Positions 1 through 5,355 are shown, counted from the stretch's first letter. The stretch is 5,535 bases of DNA from Nocardioidaceae bacterium (GCA_013811715.1 JACCUS010000011.1:1-5535); one strand, 5' to 3'. The notes: generated by a model not told the origin, from the letters alone. Numbers and translations are program-made.

Positions 1-65
1 GTCATTAGTAGTCGTGAGGGAGCTGCAGCACGCGGCGACCGCTCCGCGGGTGAAGGGAGATCAGA

Positions 66-293
66 GTGAATGAGGTCCTCTACGGTTTGGCCGTGTTGGC
101 CTGTCCGGTGGGCATGGGCGCGATGATGTGGATCATGATGCGCGGCAGACACCAGGACGACGACGCAACGACGGGGCACGGGTCGGAGCTGGCACAGCTC
201 CACGCCGAGGTGGAGCGGCTGCGCGAAGTCCAGCGAGACGACACCGCCATCTCGCCGCCCGACCGGGTGTCCGAAACCCCAAGGCGCCGGTGA
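66..293 (+). CDS. Small single-pass membrane protein with C-terminal coiled-coil-like helix (75 aa)
   Basis: I do not recognise a named family with certainty. The protein begins with a hydrophobic segment at about residues 3-26 that is rich in methionine and contains a Cys-Pro pair (LACPVGMGAMMWIMMRG, residues 11-27). A charged linker (HQDDDATTGH) follows, then a heptad-like amphipathic helix near residues 40-56 (ELAQLHAEVERLREV), then a polar tail. It is probably anchored in the cytoplasmic membrane with the helix exposed to the cytosol. The GTG start at 66 is supported by GGGAG at 55-59 with a 6-nt spacer. The stop overlaps the start of the next gene (GTGA, 290-293), so the two are probably translationally coupled. 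The Cys/Met-rich helix resembles small DUF2933-like proteins found near metal-resistance genes, but that link is inference. Its existence as a gene is well supported; its function is unknown. Confidence 0.72.
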   Translation: MNEVLYGLAVLACPVGMGAMMWIMMRGRHQDDDATTGHGSELAQLHAEVERLREVQRDDTAISPPDRVSETPRRR

Positions 294-484
294 CTGACAC
301 CGCACTGGCCGTAGCCGTCTTGCTCGCGGCGGTCGCCCTCACCTACATGTGCTGCCTGCGACCGCTGCGCCGCGGGCGTCGTTGCTGTTCCGAGGAGCGA
401 GACGCTGAGGAGATCCGCGGGCTACGTCGGGAGATCGCCTCACTGCGCGATGAAGCAGCGAAGGGTGAGGTCGGAAAGACCTAG
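290..484 (+). CDS. Small single-pass membrane protein with paired cysteines and coiled-coil-like helix (64 aa)
   Basis: The GTG start at 290 overlaps the upstream stop by four bases (GTGA), the usual sign of translational coupling; a weak AAGGCG lies just upstream. The predicted 64-aa protein has a membrane helix at residues 3-20 (ALAVAVLLAAVALTY). A basic segment with two cysteine pairs follows (CC at 21-22 and CC at 32-33, flanking LRPLRRGRR), then a charged heptad-like helix at about residues 38-57 (EEIRGLRREIASLRDE). The positive charges after the helix predict a cytosolic C-terminus. The same reading frame is open upstream of 290, but that part overlaps the first small gene in another frame and looks artefactual. 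The last 45 bases overlap the 3' end of the opposing M56 gene. The layout mirrors its partner (membrane helix plus short coiled coil), so the pair may form a hetero-oligomer. The family is not recognised; cysteine-based metal or redox sensing is only a possibility. Confidence 0.68.
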   Translation: MTDTALAVAVLLAAVALTYMCCLRPLRRGRRCCSEERDAEEIRGLRREIASLRDEAAKGEVGKT

Positions 485-1423
485 CGGGCAGTAGCCCATC
501 GCGACCGCAGATACCGCGGGCGCGGCGGCGATCACCAGCGGCATCACCACCAGAGCAAGTGCTCCCACAGCGGCGAGCAGCGAGGGCAGCGCTCCGAGTG
601 GCGTCGCGGGCTGTACCAGCCGACGGACACGGGCCACGGCCGCCTCGCCCGCAGCCCCGAGCGTGCCGATCGGGTGTGGCTCTCCGGCAAGTCCCACCAA
701 GGCGGACGCCAGCACCCGGCGGTCGCTGCCTACGAGGGCGGTGTCGTCGGCGTGCATCTCCACCAGCCGCCCCAGCTCGGCGCGTGCTGTCGCGAACACC
801 GGAATGAACGGAAACGCGGCGCGCAGCGCGTTCGCGAAACTGAGAACAACATCGTGACGACCGAGCAGGTGGGCACGCTCGTGCGCCAGCACCGCGGCCA
901 GCTGCCCGACGTCGAGAGCAACCATGGCTGCGGTGGTGAGTACGACGTCACCGCGCCGACCCGGTAAGCAGTAAGCCGCGGGCGTCGGGTGACGCACGAT
1001 CAGGGCACCCGAGGCCGGATCCGCATGCGCCACCAGTTCCAGCCCGCGTCGGTGGACCGCACGGCTTCGCCGCGCGGCCATCCAGCCCACGGCAAGGCAG
1101 TAGGCAATTCGGCCCATGCCCACGGCAGCCACAGCCACGCCTGCAGCGGCCACCGCAACTCCGCCCGGCGTTGCGTCATGCAGCCTCAGCGCCATCGCGC
1201 AGGCGCCCACCAAGTCAGCCAGGTTCGTCGTGGCCGGCACGGCCCGCAGCGCCAGCGCCACCCCGGCCAGCGTCACCGACAGCACGATTGAAGCCGTCAG
1301 GGCCAGCCAAGCCAGGATCCCCAGCCTCGGCGCCCGTTGCGTCCACCCGGCGTTGCGCAGCCAACGCGCCCCGACGGTACCCACGACAAGAGCGAGCCCC
1401 AAGAGGAGGAGGGGGGCGGTCAC
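440..1423 (-). CDS. M56-family (BlaR1-like) membrane metallopeptidase without sensor domain
   Basis: This is an integral membrane zinc peptidase of the M56 (BlaR1/MecR1) family, which in studied systems inactivates the partner BlaI-type repressor after a signal. The zinc site is visible as HERAH (H181, E182, H185) in AAVLAHERAHLLGRHD, with the third ligand likely E222 in VEMHADDTAL (ExxAD). Membrane segments are predicted at about residues 2-20, 34-60, 89-116 and 280-308, with the catalytic domain between the third and fourth. At 327 aa it is near the usual length for actinobacterial M56 proteins and far shorter than BlaR1. Only about 20 residues follow the last helix (CPLGLSDLTLRCFIAQ), so there is no penicillin-binding sensor domain. 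The GTG start overlaps the blaI-like stop (GTGA, 1420-1423), implying coupled translation. Its 3' end overlaps the opposing small gene by 45 bp. The family call is firm; the signal and substrate are not known. Confidence 0.9.
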   Translation of the reverse strand: MTAPLLLLGLALVVGTVGARWLRNAGWTQRAPRLGILAWLALTASIVLSVTLAGVALALRAVPATTNLADLVGACAMALRLHDATPGGVAVAAAGVAVAAVGMGRIAYCLAVGWMAARRSRAVHRRGLELVAHADPASGALIVRHPTPAAYCLPGRRGDVVLTTAAMVALDVGQLAAVLAHERAHLLGRHDVVLSFANALRAAFPFIPVFATARAELGRLVEMHADDTALVGSDRRVLASALVGLAGEPHPIGTLGAAGEAAVARVRRLVQPATPLGALPSLLAAVGALALVVMPLVIAAAPAVSAVAMGYCPLGLSDLTLRCFIAQ

Positions 1424-1797
1424 CGGGACGTTTCTTCCGGATCCGGACCGAACCCCTTCAACGCTTCACGCAGCCGGCCGATCTCCTCGGCCGGCATCCG
1501 CTCCACAAAGTGGAGTAGCGCCGCACCCCGGTCGCTACTGCCCGCAAGAACCTGCTCCATCAAAGCGGCCGTGTGCTGCTCTCGGGTGGTTGTGGCGTGG
1601 TAGTGGTAGGCACGGCCGTCCTTCTCCCGCGTGACGAAGCCCTTGCGGTGCAGATTGTCCAGCACCGTCATCACGGTCGTGTAGGCGATGGCCCGGTCAC
1701 GTTGCAAGTCTCCGAGTACCGCACGCACCGGCACTGGCCGGTCCCAGGTCCACAGCCGGTCCATCACCACGGCCTCCAACTCGCCCAGCTGCCGCAC
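1420..1797 (-). CDS. BlaI/MecI/CopY-family winged-helix transcriptional repressor
   Basis: This is a DNA-binding repressor of the BlaI/MecI/CopY (penicillinase repressor) family, 125 aa, a normal length. The N-terminus MRQLGELEAVVMDRLW and the winged-helix core with recognition helix AYTTVMTVLDNLHRKGFV (residues 39-55), followed by the wing REKDGRAYHY, are characteristic. The C-terminal half (about 70-115) is the dimerisation region, where the cognate M56 peptidase would act in BlaI systems. The GTG start at 1797 is preceded by a purine-rich AAGGGAAAGGGG (1802-1813). A nearby upstream GTG is out of frame. The gene is first in a two-gene unit with the M56 gene. It probably represses its own promoter; a perfect inverted repeat sits 25 bp upstream of the start. 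Nothing here says whether the regulon concerns beta-lactams, copper or envelope stress. I leave the symbol empty because the target is unknown. Confidence 0.93.
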   Translation of the reverse strand: MRQLGELEAVVMDRLWTWDRPVPVRAVLGDLQRDRAIAYTTVMTVLDNLHRKGFVTREKDGRAYHYHATTTREQHTAALMEQVLAGSSDRGAALLHFVERMPAEEIGRLREALKGFGPDPEETSR

Positions 1798-1822
1798 GGC
1801 ACCCCTTTCCCTTACCGGGATA

Positions 1823-1841
1823 CGGACCTGCCATGGGTCCG
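1823..1841. promoter_or_regulatory. Inverted repeat in the blaI-like leader, candidate operator or leader hairpin
   Basis: A perfect 6-bp inverted repeat, CGGACC (1823-1828) and GGTCCG (1836-1841), is separated by 7 bases (TGCCATG). A further CGGG (1816-1819) and CCCG (1847-1850) can extend the symmetry with bulges. It begins 25 bp upstream of the GTG start of the repressor gene. Position and symmetry fit a dimer-binding site for autoregulation, or a 5' leader hairpin. It does not match the TACA/TGTA half-sites of staphylococcal BlaI/MecI operators. Confidence 0.35.
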
Positions 1842-1854
1842 CAGAACCCGCTTA

Positions 1855-1860
1855 CTCTAC
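1855..1860 (-). promoter_or_regulatory. Possible -10 element for the blaI-like/M56 unit
   Basis: Read on the - strand, TAGAGT fits the TAnnnT pattern of actinobacterial sigma-70-type -10 elements. It lies in one of the few AT-richer spots upstream of the repressor gene and would place the inverted repeat at 1823-1841 just downstream of the transcription start, a position suited to repression. No convincing -35 hexamer is seen at the usual spacing, so this is tentative. Confidence 0.22.
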
Positions 1861-1915
1861 CCGGCATAGCAGTTGCCCGGGTCACTGCCGCACCCGAGAA
1901 AAGCATATCCAGAGT

Positions 1916-2002
1916 GTGATCGCGACGGTCGCGAACAGCGCGGCGGACACCGTACTGTCCGGGCCGCTGCTCCTCGCACTTCTCATCGCTGCCACGGCAG
2001 GC
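1916..2002 (+). pseudogene. Probable N-terminal remnant of a CcdA-like membrane protein gene
   Basis: From a GTG at 1916 the + strand encodes about 29 residues including ADTVLSGPLLLALLIAATAG. This resembles the N-terminus of actinobacterial CcdA (DsbD-family) proteins, which carry a pattern like TSGPLLLALPVA-LAGLVSF before the SPCVLP redox motif. After the match the frame continues as unrelated Gly/Ala/Arg-rich sequence (GATGGSAGAHRRLAG), with no SPCVLP motif and none of the six membrane helices, and then runs antisense through the SHOCT gene. A deletion that removed nearly the whole gene would explain this. The similarity is judged from memory of the family and covers only about 20 residues. 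A chance hydrophobic stretch is the alternative. Confidence 0.4.
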
Positions 2003-2061
2003 GCGACCGGTGGATCTGCAGGGGCTCATCGTCGGTTGGCAGGTGCCGCTGTGAACTGGAG

Positions 2062-2304
2062 CTACGCCCCGAGACCGGACTGCCGGCGGAGGTACTCGTC
2101 CTCATCGAGCTCGCCGGCGGCATAGCGGCGCCGCAGGATCTCCTCCGGCGAGTCCGCGGACTTGCGTGGCTCGCTCGACCTGGTATCCGCATCGATGCGC
2201 CGAACGAGCCAGACGATTCCGACAACTGCCAGCACCAGCGCGGCGAGGCCGACCAGCCCCCACACCACCATCCACAGCATCATGCCGCCGCCCATGCCGT
2301 CCAT
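2062..2304 (-). CDS. Small membrane protein with C-terminal SHOCT domain (80 aa)
   Basis: The short N-terminus is Met/Gly-rich (MDGMGGGMMLW). One long membrane helix follows at about residues 9-35 (WMVVWGLVGLAALVLAVVGI), then a basic/polar linker, then the SHOCT (short C-terminal) motif at about residues 52-76 (SPEEILRRRYAAGELDEDEY). The SHOCT motif is a short helical hairpin at the C-terminus of many small bacterial membrane proteins; it is thought to mediate oligomerisation or targeting, but its precise role is not established. The ATG at 2302-2304 is supported by a strong GGAGGAG (2308-2314). The N-terminal methionines might bind copper, as in other small Met-rich proteins, but this is inference. 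The gene stands alone between the blaI/M56 region and the exporter gene, with its own likely promoter region upstream. Confidence 0.88.
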   Translation of the reverse strand: MDGMGGGMMLWMVVWGLVGLAALVLAVVGIVWLVRRIDADTRSSEPRKSADSPEEILRRRYAAGELDEDEYLRRQSGLGA

Positions 2305-2307
2305 CGT

Positions 2308-2314
2308 CTCCTCC
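2308..2314 (-). promoter_or_regulatory. Strong Shine-Dalgarno for the SHOCT gene
   Basis: On the - strand GGAGGAG precedes the ATG at 2304, with the GGAGG core five bases from the start codon. It fixes the start of the small protein. Confidence 0.75.
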
Positions 2315-2370
2315 GTCGGGTCGGTTCAGCGAGTCCGATTTCTCCTAAGCTCGATAGTAGTCGTTGTGTG

Positions 2371-2396
2371 GGCCAACCCGAAGGGATCGGCTGGCC
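2371..2396 (-). terminator. Imperfect hairpin downstream of the FUSC-type exporter gene, possible terminator
   Basis: GGCCA (2371-2375) pairs with TGGCC (2392-2396), and inside it CCGA (2378-2381) pairs with TCGG (2387-2390) around a five-base loop. This makes a nine-pair GC-rich stem with a small internal bulge. It lies about 45-70 nt past the stop of the exporter gene and upstream of the SHOCT gene. There is no T-tract after it in either direction, so it would have to act as a tailless terminator of the kind proposed for actinobacteria. It could instead be a leader or regulatory structure. Confidence 0.4.
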
Positions 2397-2442
2397 GCGT
2401 CCTAGCGCTCCGTCGGCCGGAACAAGTGAGGCGCTCGGCTGG

Positions 2443-3615
2443 CTATGGCCGGCTCACCGTCGCATCCTTTGCGTTGCGCGCGGTCTTGGCGCGGTCGCGG
2501 GGCGAGACGACCGGCTGCGCCGCGGCCACCACGTCCATGGCCCCGGATATGTTGCGCAGATTGACCAGCATCGCGCCGTAAACGGGCCAACAGGGGTCGG
2601 CGAACAGCTGCGAGGACAGGCTCACCCGCAGGTCCTCTATCCGGTCGCGCATCTGGTGCAACCGGTTGGCGTCGGCCGCCGAGATGGCCTCCCCGAGCTC
2701 CTTGACCATGTCGAGCCACCGTGCACGGAACTCCGGCGCCCAGCGAGACGCATCCCGTGTCTCACGCTGCAGGGTTCTGGCCATGCTGCGGGTCTCCGCG
2801 ACCGCTTGCTCGAGCCGGTGCAGCACCTCGGAGAAGTTCGGCCCATCGCCGCTTCCCACCCGGCGCATCCGGAAGTTCAGCCGACCGCTCTCCTCGGCCT
2901 CGTCGACGACCACCCAGGCGCGGTCGATGTCGCCGTCGAGGTCGCGGGTCCTGTTCACCCAGACCTCGGCGTCCTCCTCGTCGTACCCCGCCTCGATGTC
3001 CGCCGCGAGGTCATTGAAGAGAGCACCCAACTCGTCGTCGACGGCGTCGACCTGCTTGGCCGCGCTGCGGTCGTTGAGAGGCGGGAACACCAGGAAGTTA
3101 ACGACGACACCCACCGCGATGCCGATGGCGCTGTCGAGCAGCCGCGCGGCCAAGATCTCGCTGTCTTGGCTGTAGCCCAAGGTGAGCACAACCAACGTGG
3201 TGGTCGCCACTGTCACGCCCTCGCCGGCCAGCACCCGATGCCGACCGACGACAAGGGCCACCAGCACGGCCAAGCCGAAGGTAAGGAAGTTGACGCCGAT
3301 CGATATCGCGACCACGAAGGCCAGCAGGACTCCGATCACGTTCGCGCCCACCTGCTGGACCCCGCGGCGCAGGGTCCGGTACACGGTGGCGTGCACGGTC
3401 AGCAGCGCGGCCCATGGCGCGAGGAACGCCTGCGGCAGATCGACCAGTTTCACCGCGATCAACCAGGCCACCACCACGGCGATGACGGTCTTCACGATCT
3501 GGATCAGGTCGGCGTGGACGACGGGATCGGTCAGCCGCTGCTTGGCGGAGTCGAGCTTGCTCTTGAGATACGACGGGACGGTCACCTCCCTCAAGTACCC
3601 ATCAGACGCCGCCAA
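2443..3615 (-). CDS. Aromatic acid exporter / FUSC-family integral membrane protein
   Basis: The protein belongs to the FUSC/aromatic acid exporter (ArAE) group, which moves aromatic or other organic acids out of the cell. Its 390 residues split into an N-terminal membrane half and a soluble C-terminal half. Membrane helices are predicted near residues 39-57, 63-79, 89-107, 109-124, 133-148 and 159-177. The segments APWAALLTVHATVYRTLRRG (after the first helix) and RLLDSAIGIAVGVVVNFLVF followed by PPL (sixth helix) are typical. Residues about 185-340 are acidic and helical, probably a cytosolic domain. The TTG start at 3615 has GGAG (3621-3624) at a 5-nt spacing; in-frame TTG at 3594 and GTG at 3585 are possible alternatives. 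The gene follows the amidohydrolase by 25 nt and is probably in one operon with it, which suggests export of a reaction product or related acid. The family is well supported; the transported compound is unknown. Confidence 0.88.
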   Translation of the reverse strand: MAASDGYLREVTVPSYLKSKLDSAKQRLTDPVVHADLIQIVKTVIAVVVAWLIAVKLVDLPQAFLAPWAALLTVHATVYRTLRRGVQQVGANVIGVLLAFVVAISIGVNFLTFGLAVLVALVVGRHRVLAGEGVTVATTTLVVLTLGYSQDSEILAARLLDSAIGIAVGVVVNFLVFPPLNDRSAAKQVDAVDDELGALFNDLAADIEAGYDEEDAEVWVNRTRDLDGDIDRAWVVVDEAEESGRLNFRMRRVGSGDGPNFSEVLHRLEQAVAETRSMARTLQRETRDASRWAPEFRARWLDMVKELGEAISAADANRLHQMRDRIEDLRVSLSSQLFADPCWPVYGAMLVNLRNISGAMDVVAAAQPVVSPRDRAKTARNAKDATVSRP

Positions 3616-3640
3616 GTCAACTCCGGACGAATCGCCGCTT

Positions 3641-5230
3641 CTACCGTCTCCTCCCGGCGCCGTACAGGGCCCGCCCTGCCATGCGTCCGGTGGACCGGCT
3701 GTTCCGCACCGCCACCTGACCGTTGACGATGACGTCGGAGACGCCGACCGCCAACTGATGCGGGTGCTCGAACGTCGCCCGATCCGCCACCGTGTCCGGG
3801 TCGAAGACGACGACGTCGGCCGCGTACCCCTCCGCCAAACGGCCTCGCCCCGACAGCCCCAGCTTCGTCGCCGGCAGCACGGTCATACGGCGCACCGCCT
3901 CCCGCAGCGACAGCACCCGCTGCTCGCGCACGTACCGACCCAGAACCCGGGCGAACGTGCCGTACGCGCGAGGATGCACCGGTGTGCGGACGAAAGCCCC
4001 TTCGGGAGCCATCGAGGCTCCGTCGGAGCCGAAACCCACCCACGGCCGTCGCATCTGCTCGCGAAGGTTGTCCTCCGACATCGAGAAGAACGCGACGCTC
4101 ACTCGCGAGCGGTCGTCACGCATGAGGTCCAGCGCCGCGTCGACCGGCTCGACGCCGCGGTCGTCCGCCACAACCGTCAGGGTCGACCCCTGGTGCCGGC
4201 GGTGCTCCTCTCGTCGTAGGCCCAGCACGAGGATGTCGTCGGAGTGCTCCGTGTCGCCCCAACCGTCTTCGTCGAGCAGCGCTCGGCGGATCTCCTCGCG
4301 CGTCCGCGGGTCGGCGAGCCGGTCGTACAGAGCCTCCGGCCCTCCCTCGTGGAAGCGGTCGGGCACGATGCTGGTGAGGCCGGTGGAACTGGCGGTGTAC
4401 GGATAGACGTCGGCCGTCACCGGCAGTCCCTCGCGGCGTGCCGCCTCGACCTGCTCGAGGGCGCCATCCATGCGATGCCAGTTAGCTCGACCCGACGCCT
4501 TGAGGTGGTAGATCTCCGCCGGTAACCCGCCCTCCCGGCATATCCGCACCAACTCCGCTATCGCGCCCTGTAGCTGGGCTCCCTCGTTTCGGATGTGCGA
4601 GATGTACTTGCCGTCGTACGTCGCGACCGCCCGGCACAGCGCGATCAGCTCTTCGGTCGACCCGTAGCTCTCCGGCGGGTAGATCAGCGCGGATGCCAGT
4701 CCGAGCGCGCCGTCGGCCGTCTCCTCGGCGACCAGGTTGCACATCTCGTCGAGTTCGGTGGGGGTCGCGGGCCTATCGTCGTACCCCATCACGAACGGAC
4801 GCACGGTGCCGTGGCTGACGAACGACGCGAAGTTCTGCGAGCAGCCGCCGCGCTCCAGATGCCGAAGGTACTCCGAGAGCCGCGACCACTCCACGTGGAT
4901 GTCCAACTCGCTGTTGGCGTCCTCCAGCTGCCGACGCATTGCCGGGGTCAGCGGCCCCATGGCGCTGCCCTCGCCGAAGATCTGTGTCGTGACCCCCTGG
5001 GCGAGCTCGCTCAGCGACCGCGGGTCGTGCAGCACCGTGAAATAGGAGTGGGACAAGACGTTGATGAAACCGGGGCAGACGGCCTTGCCAGTCGCGTCTA
5101 TCTCCGTGCCGGCGTCGGCGTCCACCCGGCCGACACGGACCACTCGATCACCGGCGACCCCGACGTCGGCCTGCAGCGGGTCCGAGTCGCCGTCGTACAC
5201 GGTGCCGCCGCGGATCACCAGATCGAGCAC
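3641..5230 (-). CDS. N-acyl-D-amino-acid deacylase-like amidohydrolase
   Basis: A 529-aa cytosolic member of the amidohydrolase superfamily, in the D-aminoacylase / N-acyl-D-amino-acid deacylase group, at about the usual length of 480-570 aa. It starts with the small beta domain (LDLVIRGGTVYDGDSDPLQA), followed by the barrel (PGFINVLSH, 53-61; GVTTQIFGEG, 79-88; SHGTVR, 139-144; SHIRNEG, 211-217; IYHLKASG, 240-247; FGSDGASMAPEG, 400-411). It closes with the returning beta strands (GRLAEGYAADVVVFDP, 463-478). Likely metal or catalytic residues retained are H61, H212, H242 and D403. The first His of the usual HxH motif is L59, and the Cys of the usual GNCG is missing (GEGS). The GTG start at 5230 has GAGGAGG (5237-5243) six bases upstream. 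It heads a probable operon with the exporter. Superfamily assignment is firm, but the true substrate may be another N-acyl, amide or cyclic compound. Confidence 0.88.
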   Translation of the reverse strand: MLDLVIRGGTVYDGDSDPLQADVGVAGDRVVRVGRVDADAGTEIDATGKAVCPGFINVLSHSYFTVLHDPRSLSELAQGVTTQIFGEGSAMGPLTPAMRRQLEDANSELDIHVEWSRLSEYLRHLERGGCSQNFASFVSHGTVRPFVMGYDDRPATPTELDEMCNLVAEETADGALGLASALIYPPESYGSTEELIALCRAVATYDGKYISHIRNEGAQLQGAIAELVRICREGGLPAEIYHLKASGRANWHRMDGALEQVEAARREGLPVTADVYPYTASSTGLTSIVPDRFHEGGPEALYDRLADPRTREEIRRALLDEDGWGDTEHSDDILVLGLRREEHRRHQGSTLTVVADDRGVEPVDAALDLMRDDRSRVSVAFFSMSEDNLREQMRRPWVGFGSDGASMAPEGAFVRTPVHPRAYGTFARVLGRYVREQRVLSLREAVRRMTVLPATKLGLSGRGRLAEGYAADVVVFDPDTVADRATFEHPHQLAVGVSDVIVNGQVAVRNSRSTGRMAGRALYGAGRRR

Positions 5231-5236
5231 CTGCCA

Positions 5237-5243
5237 CCTCCTC
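5237..5243 (-). promoter_or_regulatory. Shine-Dalgarno of the amidohydrolase gene
   Basis: On the - strand GAGGAGG lies six bases before the GTG at 5230. It is the strongest ribosome-binding match in this part of the window and settles the start codon. Confidence 0.7.
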
Positions 5244-5251
5244 GGTCTGCC

Positions 5252-5257
5252 ACGCTA
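5252..5257 (-). promoter_or_regulatory. Possible -10 element for the amidohydrolase-exporter operon
   Basis: On the - strand TAGCGT fits the TAnnnT pattern and would give a short leader of about 15 nt that still contains the GAGGAGG ribosome-binding site. A TTGTCG lies upstream but only about 13 nt away, too close for a normal -35, so the call is weak. Confidence 0.22.
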
Positions 5258-5290
5258 TCGCGGCCTAGTTCGACAACGGGAGCAGTGCAA

Positions 5291-5306
5291 TGCGTGCGGA
5301 AACGCA
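5291..5306. repeat. Short inverted repeat between divergent genes
   Basis: TGCGT (5291-5295) and ACGCA (5302-5306) form a perfect 5-bp inverted repeat around six bases (GCGGAA), roughly midway between the divergent amidohydrolase and methyltransferase starts. It could be a dimeric regulator site, but repeats this short arise often by chance in GC-rich DNA. Confidence 0.25.
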
Positions 5307-5343
5307 GATGGGATTTCCACAGAATCGAACATGTGTTTTGCCA

Positions 5344-5349
5344 TAGCAT
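5344..5349 (+). promoter_or_regulatory. Possible -10 element for a leaderless methyltransferase transcript
   Basis: TAGCAT matches TAnnnT and ends six bases before the GTG at 5356, so transcription would begin at or next to the start codon. No Shine-Dalgarno sequence is seen upstream of this GTG. Both facts fit a leaderless mRNA, which is common in actinobacteria. No clear -35 is present at 17-18 nt. Confidence 0.4.
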
Positions 5350-5355
5350 CGTGGT

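Noticed and set aside
39..49. CCGC-TCC-GCGG inverted repeat before the first small gene
   Set aside because: Only four base pairs around three bases in very GC-rich DNA; expected often by chance.
128..289. Upstream extension of the second small gene
   Set aside because: The frame is open from 128, but this part overlaps the first small gene and encodes Arg/Ala-rich sequence. The GTG at 290 in a GTGA overlap immediately before a membrane helix is the better start.
1697..2029. 110-codon - strand frame overlapping the repressor start and leader
   Set aside because: It overlaps the well-supported repressor gene in another frame, has a Gly/Arg-rich composition and no ribosome-binding site; treated as chance.
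2404..2440. Additional GC-rich partial palindromes (AGCGCT and repeats of GGC/GCC) after the exporter stop
   Set aside because: Arms are short and mutually exclusive; the hairpin at 2371-2396 is clearly better.
1873..3726. Long open frame of 617 codons on the + strand
   Set aside because: It runs antisense to the SHOCT and exporter genes. Its product is His/Gln/Arg/Pro-rich low-complexity sequence with no domain or membrane pattern, as expected for an opposite-strand shadow in GC-rich DNA.
3182..4219. 345-codon open frame on the + strand
   Set aside because: It is antisense to both the exporter and amidohydrolase genes and crosses their boundary, with Ser/Thr/Arg-rich composition and no motif.
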